Origin: a virus
Virus record (IMG/VR): IMGVR_UViG_3300033145_003080
Location: 85,038 to 149,037 of that record
Reading direction: 5' to 3' (one strand)
Length of the DNA stretch: 64,000 nt
The stretch's first letter is position 1; each line of letters begins with the position of its first letter. The position numbers and the translations under genes were made by a program. The notes under the pieces were generated by a model that ran no database searches, was not told where the DNA came from, and was given only the letters and a program-made list of their open reading frames with translations. Of this stretch, positions 1 through 8,233 are shown piece by piece.

Positions 1-1
1 A

Positions 2-946
2 AATTTGCATGAAAAATCTGTTGATCTTGCTAAGTACCAAAAGGCGAAAAGAGAAGCTATATATTATGGTACTTTTGGATTTGAGATGGAAGAGCGAGCT
101 GTATCAGCCGGTCAAATGCGTACGGGTGGCCCCAGAACTGAAATGGTTGAAACGGGGGCAACGCGTCGTAGAAAAAAGAAAATAGCAAATATTCTTGGAC
201 CAGGATTTGGGCTTGGAACCACGCGACAACAGGAAGAGGCGGCAGCAGAAATAGATCGTCTAATTGCAACGATGGATAAGCCGAAACTTACTAAACTTGC
301 CCCTTGGGTATCTGAGATAGAAGGCGCCAGGCCTGAATATTTCGGCTCACCATTGTGGGAAAATAGAAAGATGAAAGAAAGGGAGGCCAGGGCAAAATAC
401 GTTGAGGCTGAGGCCCTTGATATCAGAACTGGTCAGGCTAATAAGTTTATGGACCATTTGAGGTACAATCTCTTAGCTCAACCTACTTCCAAACAACAGA
501 CGCAGATAAAAAATATTATTACCGGAAAGATTAGACCAACCGATCTTGGAGCGGGTATAGTTAGTCTTCTCGAAACGGGGGCTGGTGTTACAAAGGCGAC
601 TATAGAAGAGGAGATTGCGGCAGGTACTATTGGTACTTATTTAAGAAAAAGCGAACCTGTTATGTCGAAGCAGGAGGTTAGTGAAATTGAGAAAGCAAGA
701 GTACACTTTGTTAACGCTGAGGCTGCAAAAACCAGGGCTGACAATGTAGTAGATAGAACTATTATTGGAAGAAAAGGTAAAGAAAAGATAGCAACAAAAA
801 AGGGCCTTGAGTATTTAGTAGCAAAAGAAAAATATGAAGAGCTAACACAGGTGATGTCATACCCACAATCAACTCGAGACCCAGGATCATATACCAGTGT
901 GCAACCTCCAATATTGAATTATTGGAATAATAAATGGACACTTTAA
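2..946 (+). CDS. Unknown virion-region protein, 5' end cut by window
   Basis: The reading frame is open to the left window edge, so this is probably the C-terminal part of a longer protein; a TTG at base 5 is the first possible start inside the window. The visible ~313 residues are hydrophilic and rich in Lys, Glu and Ala, with helical stretches such as EIEKARVHFVNAEAAKTRAD, and have no signal peptide or membrane segment. A basic TRRRKKK patch lies near residue 55. The gene is 12 bases upstream of a baseplate-like gene in the same direction, so a tail or virion-internal role is likely by position only. I do not recognise the family. Confidence 0.6.
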   Translation, partial: NLHEKSVDLAKYQKAKREAIYYGTFGFEMEERAVSAGQMRTGGPRTEMVETGATRRRKKKIANILGPGFGLGTTRQQEEAAAEIDRLIATMDKPKLTKLAPWVSEIEGARPEYFGSPLWENRKMKEREARAKYVEAEALDIRTGQANKFMDHLRYNLLAQPTSKQQTQIKNIITGKIRPTDLGAGIVSLLETGAGVTKATIEEEIAAGTIGTYLRKSEPVMSKQEVSEIEKARVHFVNAEAAKTRADNVVDRTIIGRKGKEKIATKKGLEYLVAKEKYEELTQVMSYPQSTRDPGSYTSVQPPILNYWNNKWTL

Positions 947-958
947 CAAGGTTGTTCT

Positions 959-1831
959 ATGCCATTTCGTTTGCCAAATGAATTTTTAAGCTCACCGGAT
1001 GATAATAAAATACGCCCATACACTGTTGGTACAACAGAGCATGCAGGAACCGTTGCAACAATAGTCCTTTATACAACAGCGCAGGGTTTTTTGTCGGATG
1101 ATGCTCTCAAGACGAATGACTATCTTACTGATTTATCAATGAGCATTTCCGAATTAGAAGCTGGTTCAATTAGTGGAGACGAGCAGGCTCCTCCTTCAAT
1201 ACCAGGCGGCAAGATTGCTTTAATTTCTCTTGATGGCAAGCAGCCGAATAATTATTATGGTGTATTTAATAATTTTTCATTGATAAATGTTCAAGAAGCT
1301 CATGGTGAAATAGTCAAGTTGCATCAAAATTTCTCAAATGGGTGGAATGCATTTTTCTTTGGAGAAAAGCCTGCGATATACAACTTTTCTGGAATGTTCC
1401 TTGATACTCGAGAATATCCATATTACCAGGAATTCATGGTTGCGTATAATAAATATCTTCGTGGCAGAAGATGTATTGAAAACAATATGCAATTAAAAAT
1501 AATGTATGACGGCAAACTCGTAGATGGCTACATGCTCAATATCAGCACCAGTACAACTGGAGATTTGGAACAGAGCAAATCATTCACATTTTCAGTTCTT
1601 GTAAGAGCATCGCGATGGATCAGGATGAATCTTATTCCAGTTTATTCTTCTCATGACAACAGATACATAAGTGTTGATGAATTTAATAGTATGAGAAATG
1701 CTGGCAGGTTGGCTGGCGATTTCTTAAGTGGATATATCGAACATATACAAGTTGACAAGAACGATCCAAGTGGAACTGTAACACCAACGGATATTGTTTC
1801 AGCACCATCGACTAATCTGAAAGATACTTAA
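959..1831 (+). CDS. Putative tail/baseplate structural protein (290 aa)
   Basis: ATG at 959 follows an AAGG eight bases upstream. The protein has a central block (about residues 140-220) with FSGMFLDTREYPYYQEF, then YNKYLRGRR, then YDGKLVDGYMLNISTSTTG and FTFSVLVRASRW. In my recollection this pattern (an F-S-G strand, a D/N-T-R-[DE]-Y-P segment, LRG, and a GY-L strand) occurs in tail-tube- or hub-proximal proteins of contractile phages. That family link is inference from memory. The stop codon overlaps the start of the hub-like gene by one base (TAATG), which suggests translational coupling and joint assembly. Confidence 0.5.
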   Translation: MPFRLPNEFLSSPDDNKIRPYTVGTTEHAGTVATIVLYTTAQGFLSDDALKTNDYLTDLSMSISELEAGSISGDEQAPPSIPGGKIALISLDGKQPNNYYGVFNNFSLINVQEAHGEIVKLHQNFSNGWNAFFFGEKPAIYNFSGMFLDTREYPYYQEFMVAYNKYLRGRRCIENNMQLKIMYDGKLVDGYMLNISTSTTGDLEQSKSFTFSVLVRASRWIRMNLIPVYSSHDNRYISVDEFNSMRNAGRLAGDFLSGYIEHIQVDKNDPSGTVTPTDIVSAPSTNLKDT

Positions 1832-4785
1832 TGGCTGAAAAGAAAGGTTTTAGTTATTCATTTAAGATGTATATGGAGGGAATTGCCGTTCCTTTCAAGG
1901 GTGCTACTATTGTCTGTACTCCTAATGGTCAGGAGGCGAATATAAATGTATATTCTAATAAGCAACTTCTTGACATTAAGCCAAAAACCGCCGTACAAAT
2001 ATTCTATCGTGAATGGTCTACTCGAGAGAAAAGGCCTGCATGGAGATTGGCGTTTGATGGATTCTTTTCGTGCTTCTATAAAGTAGATCAAGCAACTGAA
2101 GGGCGTGGATTGGGAATGGTATGTCGTGACTTTCGAATGGATATTCGAAGGGCGCCCGCTGCAATAGCCTGGGAAGCGGCTGATGCTTTAACCACTCGCA
2201 ATTTTTATAATTCGATGGGGATATTTCAGACATTTGTCATAAAAGGAAAAACGCAAAAACAAGGTACTGATATCAGGGTATTTGACAATACAGGACTAGC
2301 ACCTTTGTCCTATACTCTTGGCCTTATTGCCGGCAGCGCAGGATACAGCCGCACATCAAACAAGATGAAAGGGACGAAGAAGAGTACGAACACTATTGCT
2401 GATGAGGGGAGCTTCGATCAACAGATTGGTAAAATACAAAAAGATGAGAAAGCAAATAAGACACAGCAGGATGGTGAAGATGCTTATTCTGCTGAGTTTG
2501 CCAGTGCAACACCATCAGATAATGGGGTGGCAAATTGCGGATTCTATCTGGATGCATTAATTAGGGGTATGTGGCTAGAAGCTGTCGGTGGTACGGCAGT
2601 AGGAACATTCCTTAATAAGCGTATACGGCTTGATAAACGTTTTCTTGTACCGGTAAATAAAGCGGGATATAACTTTTGGAGCAAACAGAGTGGAAGTGTG
2701 CATATTGGTTCTCACCTGATGGGCAATTCACGTTTCTCGAGTCTCGAGGCGGCCATAATGAGATTGGCCGGCGCATTTTCTACTCGAGTGTATTCATGCA
2801 GCACGCCATCATTAATACCAATAGGCAACAAGGCTGATGGAAAACCGTATGATGCAGTTGAGTATGTTATGGATTCAAAGGTAAGGAAGTTTCTCGTAGA
2901 CAGGGCATCTGCCGAATTCGGTGGTAAATATATATTAAATGAATCAATGCTTTTGCCTCCACTCGAGTTTACAGCCCCACCGAATTGTAATCTTCTTTTT
3001 CCACCAATGTATGACAGGGTTGAATGGCAATATGATATTGATGCCGATGTTACTCGAGGGTATTTTGATCAAGTCCACATGCTTTCGTCGCCAGGTGGAA
3101 ACGCCCTTGCATCACCCAGCGTACAGGTTCCGAACGCTTTGTTTAATTTGATGAATAGTGATGGTGATCGGGCAAAAGATATGACAAAATCGAAAGGTAC
3201 CGTTGACGGTACTGATCCGTCTAACAAGAAAGTTGCCAATGCTACAAAAGCTAATGTGACAGAGAATAAAAAGAAAAAACAAAATGCAGCCAGTAAATCA
3301 GTTAAGACAAAAGGGACAGATAGATATGGAAGAATAAAACCGCCACTTACACTTGAGGAAAGGTATAAAGGAATTAATGTCATATTTGGTAGCGTGTCTC
3401 ATGAACTGGCAATGAATGATGCAATCAATGTTGTTAAGGATAGGCAGGCGAATAAGAAGGCCAGGGACAAACTTGATAGTGAGATAGCAAAACTGGAAGA
3501 TGTTAGAGATAAAGCGTTAGGAGCTCTTGAAATATCACCTGAAAACACAGGGTTTGCTGCTGAAAAAGCAGATGCTGTAAGAAATAAAATTAAAGAAAAA
3601 CGTGCTGCCAGAGATAAGCTTAAAGGTCATAGGGGTATAAATAATAAAACTAAAAATGCCCTAAAACATCATGCGCTTTTAAAGTTTCTGAACAGAAAGT
3701 ATGCAGGGCGAGTTGTGACGGTTGATATGGCTTTTAATCCATATATCATGTGTGGTTTCCCCGGGGTAGTAATAGCTGACGACATGGGGTATGGCGAAGA
3801 GTCGATGAAGACTATTCTTGGAATGGTGCAGCAGGTAAAACATACTTTATATATTACACCACAAAGTGCAGAGGCGAATACATCTATTGTTATGAATAAT
3901 GCTCGGTTCGAAGACGAGCCAACTGATATGAACGAACATGGCTCTCCGATGTACATGAAAGCAACTGTTCCGTCAGATGCTGAGATAGACATTGATACAC
4001 TCGAGTACAAAAACAACTACTTTATCCCTGAGCCGAAAGCTCCGGTCAAACGTATTCTTAATTCGGATTATTATGATTTGAATGATGAGAGCCAGCTACA
4101 TAGTGAATATGTATACGCAAAAGATTTACTTAGCTTAACAGCACAGGATATTGCTAATGGAGAACGTAATCAAATTTATATTGACGAAGGGTATGAGCCA
4201 ACACGAATAGCAAAGTTCTATCGTGATGTGTTTGGCCATAAAAAGCAGCATTTTATGATAGGAAGCGCTGTTGACCCGAATAATGAAACAGAACGAATAA
4301 ATTTTATGCATGACACGGTCCATGAAGCCTTACAGTATTTACGTGATTCAAAACCTGAGTTGCTTCAGAATTATGAGGATTGTCTTGATTTTATAAAAAG
4401 AAATGTTTGTTCTGCCGATGCTTTCTATCAGGGAATATTAGGTTTATCTATTAGTGATAAGGTTGCTGATGATGAGGGCAATCAAATATATGAGTATGTG
4501 AACTATCCGGCTTTGGGAGATGAGCTTGGAACTGAGATTCTTTTTAATGACCACATAATTCACAATCGGTATTATGGTGTAACGACCACTGATTGGGATA
4601 GTGGAAATTTGGATGGTTTGAAGCAGAAAAATGGTGGTACGATGTATGAACCAGGTCAATTCAGCAGCATCCGTGAGCACATGCCGGTTACTGCCTTTAT
4701 TCAAGAGCGCAGAGACGCTGTTGAGATATATGTGTCTAAAGTTCTGCAGCGGGTAAGTGGAACACAGTATGCACCGGTTTATTAG
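1831..4785 (+). CDS. Putative baseplate hub-like protein (984 aa)
   Basis: The start codon overlaps the previous stop. The N-terminal part (residues 1-110) has alternating beta strands (AVQIFYREW, WRLAFDGFFSCFY, GRGLGMVCRDF) typical of a hub or tube-like beta domain. A long lysine/alanine-rich insertion (about residues 440-620) separates it from a C-terminal beta-rich part with VTVDMAFNPYIMCGFPGVVI, the kind of P-x2-x-CGFPG-x2-I strand seen in tail hub or gp27-like proteins. The protein is much longer than T4 gp27 because of the helical insertion. The hub assignment is moderate and rests on strand patterns and on the position next to the other baseplate-like gene. Confidence 0.5.
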   Translation: MAEKKGFSYSFKMYMEGIAVPFKGATIVCTPNGQEANINVYSNKQLLDIKPKTAVQIFYREWSTREKRPAWRLAFDGFFSCFYKVDQATEGRGLGMVCRDFRMDIRRAPAAIAWEAADALTTRNFYNSMGIFQTFVIKGKTQKQGTDIRVFDNTGLAPLSYTLGLIAGSAGYSRTSNKMKGTKKSTNTIADEGSFDQQIGKIQKDEKANKTQQDGEDAYSAEFASATPSDNGVANCGFYLDALIRGMWLEAVGGTAVGTFLNKRIRLDKRFLVPVNKAGYNFWSKQSGSVHIGSHLMGNSRFSSLEAAIMRLAGAFSTRVYSCSTPSLIPIGNKADGKPYDAVEYVMDSKVRKFLVDRASAEFGGKYILNESMLLPPLEFTAPPNCNLLFPPMYDRVEWQYDIDADVTRGYFDQVHMLSSPGGNALASPSVQVPNALFNLMNSDGDRAKDMTKSKGTVDGTDPSNKKVANATKANVTENKKKKQNAASKSVKTKGTDRYGRIKPPLTLEERYKGINVIFGSVSHELAMNDAINVVKDRQANKKARDKLDSEIAKLEDVRDKALGALEISPENTGFAAEKADAVRNKIKEKRAARDKLKGHRGINNKTKNALKHHALLKFLNRKYAGRVVTVDMAFNPYIMCGFPGVVIADDMGYGEESMKTILGMVQQVKHTLYITPQSAEANTSIVMNNARFEDEPTDMNEHGSPMYMKATVPSDAEIDIDTLEYKNNYFIPEPKAPVKRILNSDYYDLNDESQLHSEYVYAKDLLSLTAQDIANGERNQIYIDEGYEPTRIAKFYRDVFGHKKQHFMIGSAVDPNNETERINFMHDTVHEALQYLRDSKPELLQNYEDCLDFIKRNVCSADAFYQGILGLSISDKVADDEGNQIYEYVNYPALGDELGTEILFNDHIIHNRYYGVTTTDWDSGNLDGLKQKNGGTMYEPGQFSSIREHMPVTAFIQERRDAVEIYVSKVLQRVSGTQYAPVY

Positions 4786-4793
4786 GAAATAAC

Positions 4794-5486
4794 ATGCCAA
4801 CCGACCAAGAGAACATACTGCAATGGCAGAGGACGAAAGATCCGCGGTTGTTTGCTGATCTTATTATTCGTTATCAGCCTGTGGTTAATAAGGTTGTTGG
4901 GCAATACCGCACTGTCGGCGTTTCCCCTGCCACGTTGCGTGCAGAGGCGACTACCCAACTCATTAAATCCTTCAAGTCTTATGATCCGAAGCATGGTACC
5001 CAGCCGACTACGCACGTATGGAATAATTTGAAAAAGGTACAGCGTGTAGCATCTGAATCTCTTATGTCAGGCCATATCCCTGAGAATAGAGCATTAAAGC
5101 GATCTACTTTTACCATTGTCAAAGATAATCTCGAGGATCGCCTCGGTCGGGAGCCGAGTACTTCTGAAATTGCTGATGAGATAGGATGGAATAAAAAAGA
5201 AGTTGCTCGTATGGAGCATGAACTTGGAGGGGAAGCAACTGCATCGAAAGCTTCTTTTGATTTTTATGGCAATGCGATAACTAAAGAACATCCTGATAAA
5301 GCGCTTGCTGATTATATGTATTATGAATTGGCTGGTCCGGACAAAGTTATTTTTGAACACACTTTTGGCTATGGTGGAAAGCGGATATTGAATAACAAAG
5401 AAATTGCGGGAAAGCTTCATAAAAATGAAATGTGGGTACATCGAGCGAAGAAGCGATTGTCGCAGAAAATTCAATCATATAGATAA
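4794..5486 (+). CDS. RNA polymerase sigma-70-family factor
   Basis: The 230-residue protein has the layout of a small alternative sigma factor. A region 2-like helix bundle spans residues ~12-90 (LFADLIIRYQPVVNKVVGQY and an aromatic/basic TTHVWNNLKKVQR end). A region 3-like segment at ~98-142 includes LEDRLGREPSTSEIADEIGW, a sigma signature. A region 4-like helix-turn-helix lies at ~178-228 (NNKEIAGKLHKNEMWVHRAKKRL). It should bind host core RNA polymerase and redirect it to phage promoters. It lies between a hub-like gene and a small Gly-rich gene rather than in an early block. A partial copy of its 3' end recurs at 6066-6115. Confidence 0.85.
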   Translation: MPTDQENILQWQRTKDPRLFADLIIRYQPVVNKVVGQYRTVGVSPATLRAEATTQLIKSFKSYDPKHGTQPTTHVWNNLKKVQRVASESLMSGHIPENRALKRSTFTIVKDNLEDRLGREPSTSEIADEIGWNKKEVARMEHELGGEATASKASFDFYGNAITKEHPDKALADYMYYELAGPDKVIFEHTFGYGGKRILNNKEIAGKLHKNEMWVHRAKKRLSQKIQSYR

Positions 5487-5495
5487 GGAGAAAAT

Positions 5496-6038
5496 ATGTT
5501 AGCGCCTGAAGTTTTAAAATCATTCAGTAACCATGTAGACATGGATAAGGTTGCGTACGGTGTGCAGAGTTATTATGCACATAAGGGTGGTGAGGTTGGG
5601 TCTTATGCGTCTCAAACCTATCCAGGGAAAGGGTTTAAGAAGAATGTTGAGATGGGAGTTGACAGGTATGGTAGGAGTGTTTATGACAGGTGGTCACCAT
5701 ACAGCAAAGGGTCTTCTGATTATAATACTGCTGTAGAAAATTTAAAAGGGTCAAAGTATGGCAGGCGCTCTTTGCGGCGTGCTGGGGTTATTAAAAGAGA
5801 ACCACTTTCAGGCGGATATGCAAAACCTGCCATTGCTGGTGCGGCTGTTGGTGGCACGGTTGGAGCGGTCGCTGGAGCCCACGGTGCTCTCCGTGCTGCA
5901 CATCGTATATATAGAAAAACAGGCGTTCTTCCGATGCGAGCCGCAGGAAGAGTCGCTAGAAGGGTTGGTGTTGGCGGTGCCGTGCTTGGTGCTGGCATTG
6001 GACTGGCATCGAGATTTATAAGTAACAGAACTGCATAA
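5496..6038 (+). CDS. Small Gly/Ala-rich protein with glycine-zipper segments
   Basis: A good AAGGAG site sits just upstream of the ATG. The N-terminal half is polar, with Tyr/Gly/Ser (SYASQTYPGKGFKKNVEMG). The C-terminal half has two stretches of small residues with regular glycines (AIAGAAVGGTVGAVAGAHGA at ~112-131 and GVGGAVLGAGIGLASRF at ~158-174) separated by an Arg-rich link. Such glycine zippers are common in membrane-inserting or pore-forming peptides of virion-ejected proteins, so a membrane-active virion protein is possible. That is inference; no family was recognised. Confidence 0.5.
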   Translation: MLAPEVLKSFSNHVDMDKVAYGVQSYYAHKGGEVGSYASQTYPGKGFKKNVEMGVDRYGRSVYDRWSPYSKGSSDYNTAVENLKGSKYGRRSLRRAGVIKREPLSGGYAKPAIAGAAVGGTVGAVAGAHGALRAAHRIYRKTGVLPMRAAGRVARRVGVGGAVLGAGIGLASRFISNRTA

Positions 6039-6048
6039 AGGATATTAA

Positions 6049-6115
6049 ATGCCTCCTCCAAAACAGGTACATCGGGCAAAGAAACGGTTGTCATAGAAGA
6101 TTCAAACTTATCGAT
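6049..6115 (+). pseudogene. Recombination scar: start of the 688-aa gene joined to the sigma 3' end
   Basis: A 15-codon frame (6049-6096) reads MPPPKQVHRAKKRLS. The first six residues equal the start of the 688-residue protein at 8234 (MPPPKQAC), including the wording of the codons. The rest equals the C-terminal helix of the sigma factor (residues 215-223, VHRAKKRLS). At DNA level bases 6066-6115 align with 5435-5488 with scattered, mostly third-position, differences. It is too short to be functional and looks like the leftover join of an insertion event that brought in the helicase gene. Confidence 0.75.
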
Positions 6116-6124
6116 AGGGTTGAT

Positions 6125-8221
6125 ATGCATATTGCAGATATATACAACACGGCGTTTGTAGATGAGCTTATGAAAGTGGCGAAATTTAAGGGAACGTTGT
6201 TGCCACATCAAGTTGAAGCGCTTGAGAAGTTCAACAAAGAAGACGCTATTCTTCTTTTGCATCATTTGGGATCTGGTAAAACAATAACATCAATTGCCGG
6301 CACTGAAGATGGAGGTTCTGTTGATGTGGTTGTCCCAGCTTCTCTCAGAGAAAATTATAAAAAGGAATTGGCTAAATTTACAACACCCGGCGGTACAAAA
6401 AGAAATGTTATTTCTTATAATAAATATGTAAAAGAAGGACCGACGCCGGGAGCTAAAGCTGCTGTGTTTGATGAGCCTCAAAGGATTGGTAGGCATGGCA
6501 CATTAACATCCCAAACTGTAGTTGGTTCTGCGCTATTGTACCCAAAAAGGATGCTTTTAACAGGAACTCCAGCGACAAATTATCCTTATGAACTTGCTCC
6601 TATTATAAGGACATTAACGCCTGAAGCAAAAAACATACCACTTGATCCAATTGCGTTTAAAAGTAAATTTCTCGGAGAAAAAAAGATTCGATTGTCACCA
6701 CTTAAATATTTAATGGGGATGAAGCCTGGTGTTGAATTTTATCCGCGTAATGTTGAGGAGATCAAAGGCGCCATTAAGGGGAAGGTTCATTATTACAAAC
6801 CTGATGAGGAGGGTTACCCAGAGCGTATTGATGAGGTTAAAAGTGTAGAAGCGTCCCCAGAACAGGTAAAGTATTATAAATATGTTACCAAGCGAGCCAA
6901 TCCGGTTGTTGCTTTAAAAGTGCGCATGAACATGCCTTTGTCTAAAAAGGAATCAAAGGAGTTAAACGCATTCATGACTGCCGCGAGACAAGTCTCAAAT
7001 ACAACAAAGCCATATGGTGGTAAAGAGCAATTGTCTCCAAAGTTAAAGACTGTTATTGACGATTTTGAGGAAAGTGTTAATAAAAATAAAAAACACAAAG
7101 GTATTATATATTCTAATTATCTTGGGGCAGGTGTCGATATTATTGCTGAAGAAATGGAAAAGCGTGGCATTCCTTACACACGTTTTACTGGAAAATTAAA
7201 TGATAAACAAAAAAAAGAATCTGTTGATAAATACAACAAAGGCGAAGTAAAGGCAATACTTGTAAGTGGGGCAGGGTCTGAAGGGCTTGATTTAAAAAAT
7301 ACTCGTTCTATACAAATAATTGAGCCACACTGGAATCAATCGAGAATAGAACAGGTTGTCGGAAGGGGTATTAGGTACAAGTCGCATGAGGGACTTCCTA
7401 AGTCTGAAAGAAAAGTTGATGTAATAAAATACCAAACAACGATTCCAAAAAAAATTATGCAAAAGATTTTTAAGAAAAAATCTGATACATCGGCAGATCA
7501 ATATCTTGAAACTTTAAGTAAAGACAAACAGAGGCTTTTAGACAAATTCCTTGATATTTTTAAAGAAGAAGGAGTGCAGAAATCGGCTTTCGACATGATG
7601 TGTGAAAAAAAATACCAAGCAGTTTTTAAAGATGAGCTTGAAAAAATAGCTGCTGTTAATCCTGAAAATTATTTATATCATTATTTTTCTCCAAAAAGCA
7701 TTAATAAAATGGTTAGTTCCGGCGGAATAGTGGCAACCCCAAGAAAAGCTTTTGGTGGTAAGAAAGTAACTGGTATTAGTACTACTAGAGACCCAAAGGC
7801 CACATTTTTTAAATCTCTTCCCACAAAAGGTGATGTGGGTTTCTTAAGGTTTAAATTATCAAAAGATATAATAAATAAAAATTATAAAATAAAACCTTTT
7901 GACGACATTGGGCTAAGAAGCATCGGAAAGTCTGAAGCTGAAGAATTAATTATTTTAAAAAAAATAAAAGGCAAGCAATCAGTTGTACCTTTTTCAAAAA
8001 TAAAATCAATTGAAGTTGCCGATCCTAGCGGGTTAAAAAATTATTTAAGAAGTGGCTCTATTGATGTAAATAAAATCCCGCAGATTGATTTTTCAAAAAT
8101 GGAAATATCAGGTGAAAATATGGAAAATATTATGGGGGCGCTTAAGCCGAAAGGGTCCTCAAAACAAAGAATTAAAAATATACGAAAAATATTTAACGTT
8201 ATGAAAAAATTAAAAAAATAA
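6125..8221 (+). CDS. Superfamily 2 helicase fused to an ADP-ribosyltransferase-like domain
   Basis: Residues ~22-420 form an SNF2/DEAD-like ATPase: Walker A LGSGKT (48-53), a Walker B variant VFDEPQR (114-120), motif III-like LLTGTPATN (144-152), and a C-terminal RecA-like lobe with IEPHWNQSRIEQVVGRGIRY (~398-417). From ~491 a second unit starts with two Met codons and contains YLYHYFSP (~515), ISTTRDP (~549) and SEAEELI (~603). These match the order of the H, S-T and E-x-E positions of the R-S-E class of ADP-ribosyltransferases. A short tag, NTAFVDELMKVA (8-19), recurs as AVFKDELEKIA (~499-509) in front of the second unit, as if two separately tagged proteins were fused. The gene is AT-rich and follows a recombination scar, which suggests recent acquisition. 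The helicase call is firm; the transferase call is tentative. Confidence 0.75.
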   Translation: MHIADIYNTAFVDELMKVAKFKGTLLPHQVEALEKFNKEDAILLLHHLGSGKTITSIAGTEDGGSVDVVVPASLRENYKKELAKFTTPGGTKRNVISYNKYVKEGPTPGAKAAVFDEPQRIGRHGTLTSQTVVGSALLYPKRMLLTGTPATNYPYELAPIIRTLTPEAKNIPLDPIAFKSKFLGEKKIRLSPLKYLMGMKPGVEFYPRNVEEIKGAIKGKVHYYKPDEEGYPERIDEVKSVEASPEQVKYYKYVTKRANPVVALKVRMNMPLSKKESKELNAFMTAARQVSNTTKPYGGKEQLSPKLKTVIDDFEESVNKNKKHKGIIYSNYLGAGVDIIAEEMEKRGIPYTRFTGKLNDKQKKESVDKYNKGEVKAILVSGAGSEGLDLKNTRSIQIIEPHWNQSRIEQVVGRGIRYKSHEGLPKSERKVDVIKYQTTIPKKIMQKIFKKKSDTSADQYLETLSKDKQRLLDKFLDIFKEEGVQKSAFDMMCEKKYQAVFKDELEKIAAVNPENYLYHYFSPKSINKMVSSGGIVATPRKAFGGKKVTGISTTRDPKATFFKSLPTKGDVGFLRFKLSKDIINKNYKIKPFDDIGLRSIGKSEAEELIILKKIKGKQSVVPFSKIKSIEVADPSGLKNYLRSGSIDVNKIPQIDFSKMEISGENMENIMGALKPKGSSKQRIKNIRKIFNVMKKLKK

Positions 8222-8233
8222 TAGGAAAAACCA

